This document shows, piece after piece, positions 53,658-63,724 of a stretch of 64,000 nt of DNA. Each line of letters opens with the position of its first letter. Position 1 is the stretch's first letter. The translations under genes and the position numbers were made by a program. Source of the stretch: Albugo candida (lineage: Eukaryota > Oomycota > Peronosporomycetes > Albuginales); NCBI GenBank assembly GCA_040437565.1, contig JBDOQK010000053.1, positions 186,001 to 250,000 of the forward strand, written 5' to 3'. The notes beneath the pieces were generated by a model. The model was not told the DNA's origin, did not search any database, and worked only from the letters and a program-made list of their open reading frames with translations.

Positions 53658-55593
53658 TCAAAGCACACCAAACAAGCCATTTCTAATTTCAAATCATGAA
53701 TGTTGACTGGCATCACAATCTTCCGCATACTTTGTCTAAGATTAAACGACTCATCAAAAAAAAGCAGTGAAACAAAATTGCTGTTTGCTCCTTGAGCTCT
53801 ATCAAATATCGACAAGAGATTACATCTGATAGAGAAGTAGTGCTTATACTACGTAATTTAGTTATGCTGCGTTGACCTGGCTATCTATATGATTCTGTCA
53901 GTTCTCAGCCATCAGCTCAAACTGCGATGTCCGTTTTATAACTTTCATCCAACCTTTGGACTAAATATGATCAACCAAGTGATATGCATCGTAAAGCAAC
54001 CACGCACGCGATCATCGTCACTCAATTCGCACCGATCTTAGGTTTCAAAAGCTCGGCATTATGGAAGTTCTTAACCTATGCAAACTACACACGGGTGCGT
54101 GTAAAGTAGCGTCAGACAATTCAATTTTCGAAATGTCTAGGCTGAACAGCAAGCAGGCGAGCCCAGTACGGAAATAGATGCTATATCTTACTGTGGAAAT
54201 CAAGATGACAAAAAGAGCGGGATGAGAATTCTTTGAAAGATATAACTACTGACATCTAATCAGCTTTGCTCAAGATGAATTGAAGATTATTTTCCGATCA
54301 CATCGACACAAAAGGTATTGCTTGATTTAGATGCATTTGGGCAAGAGTCTCGGTTCATTATTTTTTGGCGATAATATAGGATAAAATCGGATGTTTTACG
54401 TAAGTGAATCGCTTGATCCACCTGTTGATGCGATAATTTTTCTGAGTGATACAGAGCAGAAAAAAAGGGCGTAGCCTTGGTCAAATCTTCTGTCCAGATC
54501 GAGAATCTTCCAATAGTTTACGATGACTACCAGCTATATGGTTCATGAATTCATGCACTGAGTTATTCTGTCAGTTGACCTCAGTACAATCGATTCAAAT
54601 CTCAGCAGTATCACGAGACGGTAATCAGCATCACACTCAATGCTTGATGATATAAAAAAATCTACTTCGATTAGTCACTAATAGGATCGTCTCCCCCCTA
54701 CTATTCCTTTTTAGCACCCAGTACTTCTAATGCCTAATGAAGTCGGATCAAGGAATAATGAAGAGGAAGGGTGATTCACGCTGTTGATGCTAATCTTTCA
54801 CTATTTGAGAGCCTCGTTGTCTTCATATTCATTAGCTTCTAATATGCATTGACTTTATGAATAGAAATATTATATCAGTTCAATCTGTTCATCTAATAGT
54901 GCTTGCTATTCATTATATATGGCGATAGAGTGGGTTTCTTAGCTACGCGGCATCCATTATATTTTTACTGCGAATAGTCTCGATGCATTCTTTATCTATC
55001 ATTTGTACTGATGAATATCTGTTTGCACTATACGATACACATCGCATTCATATGGAAAAAGCTGCAGCCGTCGTGGGATGCTTATGCTCCACCGCGTTGT
55101 TTTGACAATCAATCGTCATAAAAAAGCGTAGTAAGTCCTCAAGCCCCATGAACACTCTTGTATAAAATAAAGAATCAACTCAGAAGCACTTGCGAGTTTA
55201 CGTTATATTCACACGCTACATTGAAGGCAAAAGTGGACCTACACAAGAGCCACAATGCCACAACCAACGTTGTGAATTGAGGTTTTGGAAATGTGCGCAT
55301 GTATACTAAATAATCTTACTGCTAATTTCACACTAATCAGAGAAACCTCAAGCGAAGCTTGTTTTTTACACGAAATTTCACGAGCTTATCGATAAAGATC
55401 AAATGTATCGCGACCTTTTCTTCAGCTGTATTATATTAGAATGCTGCATTCGACTGAATATATTACGCCGCGCTTCACACTCCACAGTAAATACTGAACC
55501 GATGTGCTGGAAGCGCAGTAGGATGTTTATGTCTAATACACCGTGCTCTGATTGTCGATTGATATGTGCAGCCGACGACTTCGAACGACACTC
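53658..55593. other. Gene-poor intergenic region
   Basis: About 1.9 kb, AT-rich, with no frame above 65 codons and no repeat shared with other parts of the window. No tRNA-like structure was recognised. I see nothing to annotate. Confidence 0.5.
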
Positions 55594-56020
55594 TTAATTA
55601 TCTTTACCTAGGTACTTATGTTGTATTTGTAATTTACTGAATCGACTCAACTTCGTTTTCTTGCGATCGGAAGAGCGGTGAAACTGAGTGTCCCCCGCAA
55701 CGGTTTTTGGATCAACATGAACAAGTCTAGGATAAGGTATTTGATGGTGTAATGCAATATCAACCTGATCATGACCTTTTTGTATTGCGTCACAAATTTT
55801 ATCATCGTGCATCAAATGACGGTTAGCTTCAAACTTTTTTCTTAACTCAATTTGAATCCACTGTTGCTCATGAATGCCACCTTTCCCTACATGTTTGCAG
55901 ATGATACGAATCAAATTGATGCAAGGCCATTGTTTATCGGAAATGTGATGTTGACTCACATGTTTTTGCAACGCGCAAGACACGTCGGAATAACGCAATT
56001 GCTTTTAAGCGAGTTGACAT
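55594..56020 (-). CDS. LYRM1: LYR motif-containing protein 1
   Basis: Small mitochondrial-type LYR protein; the superfamily binds acyl carrier protein and helps assemble respiratory complexes or Fe-S proteins. Exons 56020-55960 and 55886-55594 with a 73-nt intron; 117 residues. The N terminus MSTRLKAIALFRRVLRVAKT carries an LFR variant of the LYR motif, and the splice continues into WKGGIHEQQWIQIELRKKFE and ALHHQIPYPRLVHVDP, which matches LYRM1 (LHYQIPYPRPIHLPP) well. The reading before splicing would otherwise run into a stop, which supports the intron. Two tandem promoter-like units lie just upstream. Confidence 0.88.
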
Positions 56021-56081
56021 CGTTAGGTATGTTTTTAAGTTCGTTATGTTCTTTACTGATGCACAATGGAATTGCTATTTC

Positions 56082-56194
56082 CACCCACCACGTGACTTTC
56101 TGACCAATCAGATAACGGCGCTATTTCCAATCAACTTTTACTATTCACACCCACCACGTGGCTTTCTGCCCAATCCGATTCCGGCGGTATTTCC
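56082..56194. promoter_or_regulatory. Tandem CACGTG/CCAAT units upstream of LYRM1
   Basis: Two related units about 66 bp apart, at 56082-56128 and 56148-56194. Each reads CACCCACCACGTG, then CTTTCTG, then CCAATC, a short G/A-rich stretch with GGCG, and ends TATTTCCA. CACGTG is the bHLH/bZIP core and CCAAT the NF-Y core. They lie 62-174 bp upstream of the LYRM1 start, so a promoter role is likely but inferred. Confidence 0.5.
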
Positions 56195-56704
56195 ACCGCA
56201 CTATTCCAAGATATGGGTACAGTTTCACGGTCCTGTATGCCGATTGAAAATATCAGAACTCATAGTTGCACACCTTTCTATGATCCCCATTCTAGATCAA
56301 CCAACTTTCTCATGCATTTCGTTGTACCGCGTCGTTCAGTTGACCCACACGAGCTATGATAAATATACTATTCTGGCCTTGCTCCAAATGACCACTTTCG
56401 TGATTTTTAACCTACATGGTTTGCTGCTATTGACAACAGCGAATAATGGCTATGGATTATCGCATATAATTCAAGTAACCAAAGCAGCGAAGACGCACAC
56501 GTACAATGTCTTCTAGCATCATATCCTGTGAGCTATGCTTGCAATCAGTCTCTCTAGAACGTGGATATTTTCCATGTACGATGAAAACTCGTCTTCGCCG
56601 CACACAATCGTAAGGTACTGATACCAGAATCGTCTCCTTGACACGAATTTGATTTCTTGTCACTTTCCGTAAGACCATATTAATACGACCCTACGTATTC
56701 TAGA

Positions 56705-57085
56705 TTAATTTGAAGACATTTGATCCCATTTTACGGCACTCCAACATACACTGCTGCTTTCTCCAACTTTTACTTGGAAAGCCTTGATTTTGATTGTGTT
56801 CTTTCTCCTTTTTTTGACGTCCTCTAGCAAGGACAGCAAAATGCTACACACTTGAAGCTTTTCCGTCCTTAAGAATACTGGCAAGACTTGGCTTGCAAGT
56901 TGAAGGTTCCGCAATGCGTTGGAACAAAGCAAAGTGACCAAGCGCTTAAAGTGCTCGTCCTGACACATGATCTTTGCTTGGGTATTGCTAAATCGCGCAA
57001 TTTAAAAACTTTGGCGATTCAGATCTTGGCGTTCACTCAGAGTGAAAATGTTGAAATCGATGGTGCTGAAAATCGTTCCATCCAT
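56705..57085 (-). CDS. Hypothetical gene with in-frame stop or short intron
   Basis: A minus-strand frame from Met 57085 (MDGTIFSTIDFNIFTLSERQ) meets TAA at 57004-57002, then continues in the same frame to a stop at 56705 with good coding character (HFKRLVTLLCSNALRNLQLA). A GT-AG segment of 33 nt starting at GTTTTTAAATTG would remove the stop and keep the frame, as in the 35298 gene. No family recognised. A further minus-strand frame at 56678-56457 may be another exon or noise. Confidence 0.4.
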
Positions 57086-57979
57086 TGAATACGTTGTCAC
57101 GTCGGTCCGCAAACGATAAACTAACGAACAAGATGTCTTTTTCCTTCACTGAATGGACTAAAGTATTCTACGCAAGACTTGCTAGGTCGTGGAAAGAATC
57201 GTATGTCAAATAGAGCGTCTTCGAATAATAAAACACAGAATAAATCGTGCGTCTAGGACTTGAAACTCGATGATCCAATATGACTGTTCGTTCCTGAGCA
57301 TAATTATTAATGAAATGCATTGCTATCACAGGATTTGACTGCGAGACACACACATTGTGTGCTACCTCAACTCATTTGAGATTCTATACTGCAATTTAGT
57401 GGGTAGGTGAATTATCTTATATGTCCTGCGCGTTCAAATTGACAGCATCAACAATTTGGGAAGAAGCGAGTCCCTGGAAGACGTGGACTGTATCTCGTCA
57501 TAGGGGATGCAAAGTTTACGGATGAGTCAAGTGACTTTTATCTATCTGCACTCCTTTCGATCGTCATACGCAACATAGTTTCCAAGTTACCGATTTCTGC
57601 TCGGGTTCGAACTAATGCCACAGAATGACAAGTTGCATGAGAATGCATTCTGTAATGGATGATTTATATTGTTATCTTAAACTAGGATCCAGTAAAGCTT
57701 CAGAAGATTGGTAGAAGAGTTGTATCCGATAGTTCTCACGATACCATAAGCTTTCTAACCATTAAATCGTTCCTATGACGCGAAGAGAGCTGTTCTTTTT
57801 CCGCCTTTGGTGCGTTCGACGTAGGCATCGTTTCTCATTCGTTGCATTCTATGCCAATTATACATTTTATGGAAATAAAATGCAGAACAGACTGATGAAT
57901 AGGTTCAGTTTGTAGTACTTTAGCAGCAATCACAGGTTTAGAATGTGAATACAAATCTCTACAAAATACGCATTTCCGA
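57086..57979. other. Intergenic region upstream of the CxxC-repeat gene
   Basis: About 900 bp with only short frames. Presumably carries the promoter of the gene at 57980; no clear elements recognised. Confidence 0.45.
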
Positions 57980-59803
57980 TTGTGCGCCATGGGATACTTT
58001 CGCACAATGACTGTGCTCGCTACTTTGGTGTCGTGTCACTCATTACCGTCACAACTTCATGTACTGACCAAAACGTATCATTTTGAGATACAACAGCAGG
58101 ATTCAGCAATGCTAAGGGATGCATTTCACGATTGTCAGCTTTGCTTGCTGTCAAAAGCTGGTGTCGTAAAGTTACGCATCACGGAACCGCGATCGGATCA
58201 ATTCGTAGTTTATATCACTGCTTCGCAAATGGCTTTTATACGTGTGCATAGTATCTGCCATTATGAAAACGTTTGTGACAAACTGCAACTATCCGAGAGT
58301 TCTCATTTCGCGAGTGAGATCACGAAATCTATTCCTAACACGATTGAAATTGAAGGGAACGAAAAAGCAATCGTTTGTCTCACTCAGCTCCACGAAGTTG
58401 TCAGCGAAAGATGCAGGATGTGTCTTAGACAGGCGAGTGATTCGAAAAGTATGGGTGAATTCTTAATCTCATCGTCGAACGATTTTCATTTTGTGTATGT
58501 CCTACGCTCATATCGTCGCAAAGATTCCATAGCCGAAGCTTGCACAGTTTCCAAAAATTGCGAGAATGTACTGACAAATGTGTATAGTGATCATCTATGC
58601 AATGCGGTTCACAACATGGGAGTCCTGAATCATTATGAGAACCAGGGCATCACGGTTACCAATGTCGATGTGAACGCACATAATCAAAATGAACCAAGCG
58701 TTCACTGCGTAGTGGCTACATCATTTTCAAATAAAAGGATGGATTATCACGAATCAATAAAAGATTGTATGACGTGTTTAGCAGAGAAAACACACGCATT
58801 TGTGCACTGGATGAGGATTACCGCCGCGCGTCGGCGCAAAACGTATCTCATGTTTGCTTCAAAAAACCACATCAATGACCAGCGCCCGTATAATTGTGCT
58901 ACTTGTACAATTGAAAATGTGGCAACCGAAAAATGTTACACAGGATACGACATACAATTTGACACGACACCAATTGTCGACCAAATCTCTGTTTATATGG
59001 ATCCGATTACCACAAGTAACAGCCCGCTAAAGCATTTCAGCACATGTATCATCATTGAATATGAACCTGAATTTGAGGGCAGCTGTACGAGTTGTCTTTG
59101 GAGCTTTTTATCGCCTAAAGGTCCGATTCGAATGTCGAATATAGAATCCAACGCTTTCGTCAATCTTGATATTGATCCGATGCATCTAGCAAGTTGTATT
59201 ACAGCTCGTGATAATCGTGCCTGCACGAGAATTTCCTATGTCGACTATTGGATCTGCCTAGGGCATGAACAGCAAACACAAGGATACCATCAGATGCGAG
59301 CTGTATCAGTGACTTTCAGAAAAGACTATAGAAGCTCTTCTCTTATCAGTAAACAACATGAGATGGGCGGCAGAAACATGCGGACGGAAACGCGTTTACT
59401 ATCAGCTACAGTCGGTGGTCGAATGGACTCTTTGCAAACGGTGTTGAAGGAGTTGGATCGAGAATTGATGGATCGTAGCCAATCGCATCACAGGAGATCA
59501 TCGGAAGCAGCAACAGGCTCTTCCAGCAACTTGAACGATGTTGAACCGCCTCATACTATCATGGTGCTGAAGTATTCTGATAACAAATGCTTGATGTGCC
59601 TTGCTCTCAAAATGAATGTTCTCGCAATATCCACTGTCAAACAGCTCATCTGGGTAAAGGCAGAAGTGGAAGATACAATGAGGTGTGATTGTGCCTGGAT
59701 CCGTTCTGGAACATTCATTTTTGTAAATTTGGGTTCAATGCGGCCTATACCCGTAAATCACCTACAGCGGTACTTCTTCACGACAATTCTTAATTCAATA
59801 TAA
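57980..59803 (+). CDS. Large secreted CxxC-repeat protein, candidate CCG-class effector
   Basis: Uninterrupted 607-residue frame. Signal-peptide-like N terminus from Met 4 or Met 10 (GYFRTMTVLATLVSCHS). The mature protein holds CxxC pairs near residues 52 (CQLCLLSKAG), 145 (CRMC), 263 (CMTC), 306 (CATC), 369 (CTSC) and 537 (CLMC), often preceded by a beta-like strand (IMVLKYSDNKC, STCIIIEYEPEFEGSC) and followed by Leu or Trp and another strand (FVVYIT, FHFVYVL, FIFVNLG). The first pair fits CX2CX5G exactly, the motif that defines the CCG class of secreted Albugo proteins. The others deviate. This suggests a diverged tandem domain of about 90-120 residues. No enzymatic motif is visible. Gene is isolated, single-exon and intact. 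Confidence 0.75.
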   Translation: MCAMGYFRTMTVLATLVSCHSLPSQLHVLTKTYHFEIQQQDSAMLRDAFHDCQLCLLSKAGVVKLRITEPRSDQFVVYITASQMAFIRVHSICHYENVCDKLQLSESSHFASEITKSIPNTIEIEGNEKAIVCLTQLHEVVSERCRMCLRQASDSKSMGEFLISSSNDFHFVYVLRSYRRKDSIAEACTVSKNCENVLTNVYSDHLCNAVHNMGVLNHYENQGITVTNVDVNAHNQNEPSVHCVVATSFSNKRMDYHESIKDCMTCLAEKTHAFVHWMRITAARRRKTYLMFASKNHINDQRPYNCATCTIENVATEKCYTGYDIQFDTTPIVDQISVYMDPITTSNSPLKHFSTCIIIEYEPEFEGSCTSCLWSFLSPKGPIRMSNIESNAFVNLDIDPMHLASCITARDNRACTRISYVDYWICLGHEQQTQGYHQMRAVSVTFRKDYRSSSLISKQHEMGGRNMRTETRLLSATVGGRMDSLQTVLKELDRELMDRSQSHHRRSSEAATGSSSNLNDVEPPHTIMVLKYSDNKCLMCLALKMNVLAISTVKQLIWVKAEVEDTMRCDCAWIRSGTFIFVNLGSMRPIPVNHLQRYFFTTILNSI

Positions 59804-60534
59804 AACGATATCTGAGCGCTTCAACTCGTATATTTTGACACGTGAATGTCAAGATAACAAATTGGGATCTCGTATACATTCAAATGTGTACTCCCGCACG
59901 ACGTACGACACAGATGAAAGCGTACCGCTTCGATCGCTATCCCCTTCATCCGTCCCCTTGTTTGATTAGACGTCTCCCTTACAATTAACTTATCGTCGCT
60001 CGACCTGCTAACCGAAAGAAATGATGGAACGACGCTGGGGCTTTTGCGAGAAAGGTGTTGAACATCGCGTGTAACCTACTGAAAGTAATTGGACACTGTT
60101 GTCCTTCTACAAACAAACTAATCCAAATTAAAAGAAAAACAATGGAATCACGCGAGACGCATCGGATTAATGCTAGAATGGGCTCATCTGTGTGGATATA
60201 TAAAGTCGAGCTAAAGTCAACTTAAAAGATTGCGTAACGAGCGCACGGCCAATGTTTATCACCATCAAAGTATTTGAATAAACGAATTAAACGGAAGTAG
60301 TCGCCTTGAGACAACGCAAGTGGAATCTAGTAGGGATGTCACCATAGAGACGCAGTGTGGTGTTGAATGTGCAAAAGTCGTGCGAGAAGGAACGAAAGAG
60401 ATATAAAAACGTTCATGCTGCTGATAGTCCCCAGGATCTGCTTCTGTCTAACGGCACCTTCTTCGCAAAATTCAAGATATGTTTTGGAGGCAGCATTGGA
60501 TGGATTTGGTGTATTTCGGATCGTTACTACGTTA
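59804..60534. other. Intergenic region
   Basis: About 730 bp between the CxxC-repeat gene and the NDUFA5 stop. No supported gene; frames at 60357-60588 are antisense or downstream shadows of the NDUFA5 last exon. Confidence 0.5.
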
Positions 60535-61038
60535 TTAATCTTGCGATTTGACGGGGGGTTCCCACAGCTTGTGTTCTGCACTCAGTAAAATATAAAATTG
60601 AGTAATAATTGCCAGATAATCTTACCCAAATACACAGGTATCACGCTTAATTCATCTTCCGCTTGCTCAATGAGCTCTTCCAACTGCCCGCAGTTGATTT
60701 CCTTCTCTATCACATCTTCCTGCCGCTCAAGTGAGTCCCAGATGTTGGAGTATTAAGGACTATTTACGCACATTTTCGTTGTCTTCAACAATTTTGAGTC
60801 GAAACTTTGTGATTCGCTCGACTGCATCTCTGTAAGCAGCATCCTCAGGGAGCACCTGAATCTGTAAGCTGGGTGCGCAAAGACAGCGGGGAATCGACGG
60901 AGTTTATACCTTTACTTCTTCAAGTGTTCTCTGATATAGATGCACCAAGTCTTGCCGTGCGTTTGGATTAACTGCAAGCCCAACTAGTCCAGTAGAAGTC
61001 TTCCGCACCGCTGCATTTAGTGCTCGGGTCACCCACAT
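60535..61038 (-). CDS. NDUFA5: Complex I accessory subunit NDUFA5 (B13)
   Basis: Matrix-arm accessory subunit of NADH:ubiquinone oxidoreductase. Four short exons: 61038-60910, 60861-60772, 60725-60626 and 60575-60535; introns 48, 46 and 50 nt; 119 residues, the family length. Seen: TRALNAAVRKTSTGLVGLAV at the N terminus, LYQRTLEEVK, then PEDAAYRDAVERITKFRLKI, CGQLEELIEQAEDELSVIP, and the final exon EHKLWEPPVKSQD, equal to the family's WKLWEPL end. Each splice preserves frame, and all four pieces align in order with the human protein. It diverges from NDUFA8, starts 22-57 bp apart, so the two may share a promoter. Confidence 0.95.
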
Positions 61039-61095
61039 GTTGACGATGTACCGTTATCTGTGGAATACAAGTCGGATCGGCAGCACATTTCGATA

Positions 61096-61453
61096 ATGAA
61101 CAAAGAAAGCAGCCGTAAATCGCCATCGACTGATAGCACGAGCCTCAAGTGCGCTTGGCGCATCATAGGTCGTGAATGTAACGAGACCAATCTCGCTTTC
61201 CTCAACTGCAAGGCGGAAAATGATCATCCCACGGCTTGCTTATCTCAGGGCGAAAAAGCAGTTGCGTGTGGACTACGAGTGTAATGAAATAGCGCTGACC
61301 TTTTCTATTGAATTGGTATGATGAGAATACTCAATAGACTGCGGACAATCGAAGAACAATGTGGTGAAGCGTTCGCGGCATATAACGCCGCCATGAAAAA
61401 GAACTGGCATCAGTTCGACGAGTGTCGTAAAGAGGAAGCTGCATTGATTGCAT
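61096..61453 (+). CDS. NDUFA8: Complex I subunit NDUFA8 (left copy, cut by gap)
   Basis: Intermembrane-space CHCH-domain subunit of complex I. Exon 1 runs to 61280, then a 57-nt intron, then exon 2 from 61338 into the gap. Start taken as Met 61096; an upstream in-frame Met at 61060 is possible but would leave only 21 bp to the NDUFA5 start. Cys pattern: SLKCAWRIIGRECNETNLAF, FLNCKAENDHPTACLSQGEK, then VACGLRV. 61130-61453 is repeated exactly by eye at 61554-61877, so this is the same gene as the next entry. Confidence 0.88.
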
Positions 61454-61553
61454 NNNNNNNNNNNNNNNNNNNNNNNNNNNNNNNNNNNNNNNNNNNNNNN
61501 NNNNNNNNNNNNNNNNNNNNNNNNNNNNNNNNNNNNNNNNNNNNNNNNNNNNN

Positions 61554-61982
61554 CTGATAGCACGAGCCTCAAGTGCGCTTGGCGCATCATAGGTCGTGAA
61601 TGTAACGAGACCAATCTCGCTTTCCTCAACTGCAAGGCGGAAAATGATCATCCCACGGCTTGCTTATCTCAGGGCGAAAAAGCAGTTGCGTGTGGACTAC
61701 GAGTGTAATGAAATAGCGCTGACCTTTTCTATTGAATTGGTATGATGAGAATACTCAATAGACTGCGGACAATCGAAGAACAATGTGGTGAAGCGTTCGC
61801 GGCATATAACGCCGCCATGAAAAAGAACTGGCATCAGTTCGACGAGTGTCGTAAAGAGGAAGCTGCATTGATTGCATGCTGGAAACAGAAAGCTGAACAG
61901 GTATTTCTTTGAGTTTACTGAATAATTCAAAAGTGAACGACTAATTTGGATCTTGATGTAGAGAGCTAAACAGGACAGCTAG
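61554..61982 (+). CDS. NDUFA8: Complex I subunit NDUFA8 (right copy, 3' part)
   Basis: Continuation of the same gene after the 100-N run. Exons 61554-61704 (5' end in gap), 61762-61900 and 61962-61982. Exon 2 gives RTIEEQCGEAFAAYNAAMKK and FDECRKEEAALIACWKQKAE, the second twin-Cys helix pair; the last exon adds RAKQDS. Merged with the left copy the product is about 114 residues (126 with the upstream Met), shorter than the animal protein, which has a longer C-terminal tail. Confidence 0.88.
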
Positions 61983-62599
61983 CTAGCTCATCGAGCAGTT
62001 TGGAGCAGACGGATAAAACCTCACGTGGCTGAATAGTCTAGATACCTGCATTCATATAGTCACAATATAAACTGTTGCTTGGAATTCGCACAAGTTTTAT
62101 TAGATCAAAACGACCTGATACTTCTAGCCGATTTGAGTCGAAAGCATGCAAAACTAAACGGTCTCAATAAGCAAACTAGAGAGCTGTCTGACGTGCGAGT
62201 TCAGTTAGAGCCATGTCGCTCTCGCCTTTTCCACGAATATATCCTGCAAGTGCAAATGTGTCGGATTCGCCAGTAAATAGTCCGTGTTCGTTCACCCGAC
62301 CGATGCTAATCTGGACGGATGATTGATCTTTGGCCGCTATTATTCGATTTGTCCATGAGCTACACAGTAAATGAAGACATTAATTAAATACAGCAATGGC
62401 TTATGTGTCTGATGTCAGCAATACCATTTACGTGGGATATAGATATCGATGTTTTGTCCAGCTTCGTTCTGCATTTTTAATCCCAATTAGACTTTGCGCT
62501 AATCTCCAATCGTTCAAAACATAATGCTCACACTATTTCACCAAAGCCTAGTTCTAATTGCACACACTAAACTTGCATCACAGGAAGGAAGTTGTGCCA
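61983..62599. other. Intergenic region with an unassigned helical frame
   Basis: A frame at 62079-62276 (EFAQVLLDQNDLILLADLSR, then KLNGLNKQTRELSDVRVQLE) looks like coiled-coil coding sequence but has no clear start, follows no clear acceptor, and ends abruptly. It could be one exon of a small gene; I cannot assign it. Confidence 0.35.
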
Positions 62600-62998
62600 A
62601 TGGAACAAAATGTGGTTGCCCAATACAATTCGATGAAGTCAGAAGTCCGTCAGCTCGCGGAAAAAATGGCAGAATTACAAGCAGAGATTGCGGAGCATGA
62701 TCGAGTTATCATGACACTGCAAGGTCTACCATCTTCACGCAAAGCATTTAGAATGATTGGAGGTGTCCTGATTGAACGAACTGTTGAAGAAGTTCTTCCA
62801 GCTGTGACACTCAATCGCAATGGAGTTGCTCAAGTTTTGGAGCAGTTAAATGCAAATATTCATCAGAAAGAAGCAGCCGCAAATGAACTACAGGTAGAGG
62901 GCTGTTTTACACATACAATTTGAACCTGCTTCACTAAAGCTTACAGATGTTTTTTTTATACATAACAGCGCAAGCATAACATACAAATGCAACCTTGA
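62600..62998 (+). CDS. PFDN2: Prefoldin subunit 2
   Basis: Beta-type subunit of the prefoldin hexamer, which hands nascent actin and tubulin to the CCT chaperonin. Exons 62600-62893 and 62969-62998 with a 75-nt intron; 107 residues. First coiled coil: EQNVVAQYNSMKSEVRQLAE; hairpin region: RMIGGVLIERTVEEVLPAVT (the strongest family signature); second coiled coil ends at the splice with NELQ, and the short last exon encodes RKHNIQMQP, matching the family's REKHNIRLM. An in-frame stretch upstream after a CAG acceptor (62583) leaves a further 5' exon possible. The stop is at the edge of the last N gap. Confidence 0.92.
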
Positions 62999-63026
62999 AG
63001 AATGTAGCTATAGAAATCTATTAAAG

Positions 63027-63126
63027 NNNNNNNNNNNNNNNNNNNNNNNNNNNNNNNNNNNNNNNNNNNNNNNNNNNNNNNNNNNNNNNNNNNNNNNNNN
63101 NNNNNNNNNNNNNNNNNNNNNNNNNN
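63027..63126. other. Assembly gap (100 N), flanks overlap by 31 bp
   Basis: 62996-63026 equals 63127-63157. No sequence need be missing between prefoldin 2 and the acyl carrier protein gene. Confidence 0.9.
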
Positions 63127-63261
63127 TGAAGAATGTAGCTATAGAAATCTATTAAAGATGACTGCATCTGTCTTTGCAGCTTTAGGTGAAATACACTATT
63201 TTCGATCCTTGGTTTTGAGGTTAAACTGTCGATTTTACACCATCAAATTTTAGATTCTAAG

Positions 63262-63633
63262 ATGAATCGCTTCACGACATTACTCCGCCCGCTTTCACGC
63301 GCTTGTGTACGCAGTCCAAATACAGTTCGACCGAATGTACGTTTCGCACGTGACCAATTCCGTTTCTTCTCTGCACAAACTTTTTTGGATCGTCACGAAG
63401 TAAGTGATCGTGTTCTTTCGGTAATAAAAAACTTTGAAAAAGTGGATGGAGACAAAGTCACCGACGCTGCTAAATTTGTGGATGATCTCGGTCTTGATTC
63501 GCTGGATGTGGTCGAAGTGATAATGGCTATGGAAGAGGAGTTCACGATCGAGATTCCAGACAACGAAGTGGACAAGCTAACGACACCAGCTCAAGTGATT
63601 GAATACGTTGCGGCACATCCGATGGCCAAGTAG
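63262..63633 (+). CDS. NDUFAB1: Mitochondrial acyl carrier protein
   Basis: Carries growing acyl chains in mitochondrial fatty-acid synthesis, is a complex I subunit, and serves LYR proteins. Single exon, 123 residues. Arg-rich presequence (NRFTTLLRPLSRACVRSPNT) followed by the carrier domain: VLSVIKNFEKVDGDKVTDAA, then the phosphopantetheine site FVDDLGLDSLDVVEVIMAME (Ser within DSLD), EEFTIEIPDNEVDKL and the last helix TPAQVIEYVAAHPMAK. All conserved positions are present. Confidence 0.97.
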   Translation: MNRFTTLLRPLSRACVRSPNTVRPNVRFARDQFRFFSAQTFLDRHEVSDRVLSVIKNFEKVDGDKVTDAAKFVDDLGLDSLDVVEVIMAMEEEFTIEIPDNEVDKLTTPAQVIEYVAAHPMAK

Positions 63634-63724
63634 TTTGAAAGAGATGTTCAATATACTACAATCTTTTTTAGCGCTGTCAACGCTTAAGAGCTAATGGCCT
63701 TTAGCGATCATAAACGGCCGCCCT

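Noticed and set aside
57540-57625. Possible tRNA because of a GGTTCGAACT stretch
   Set aside because: No acceptor or anticodon stem could be paired around it by eye.
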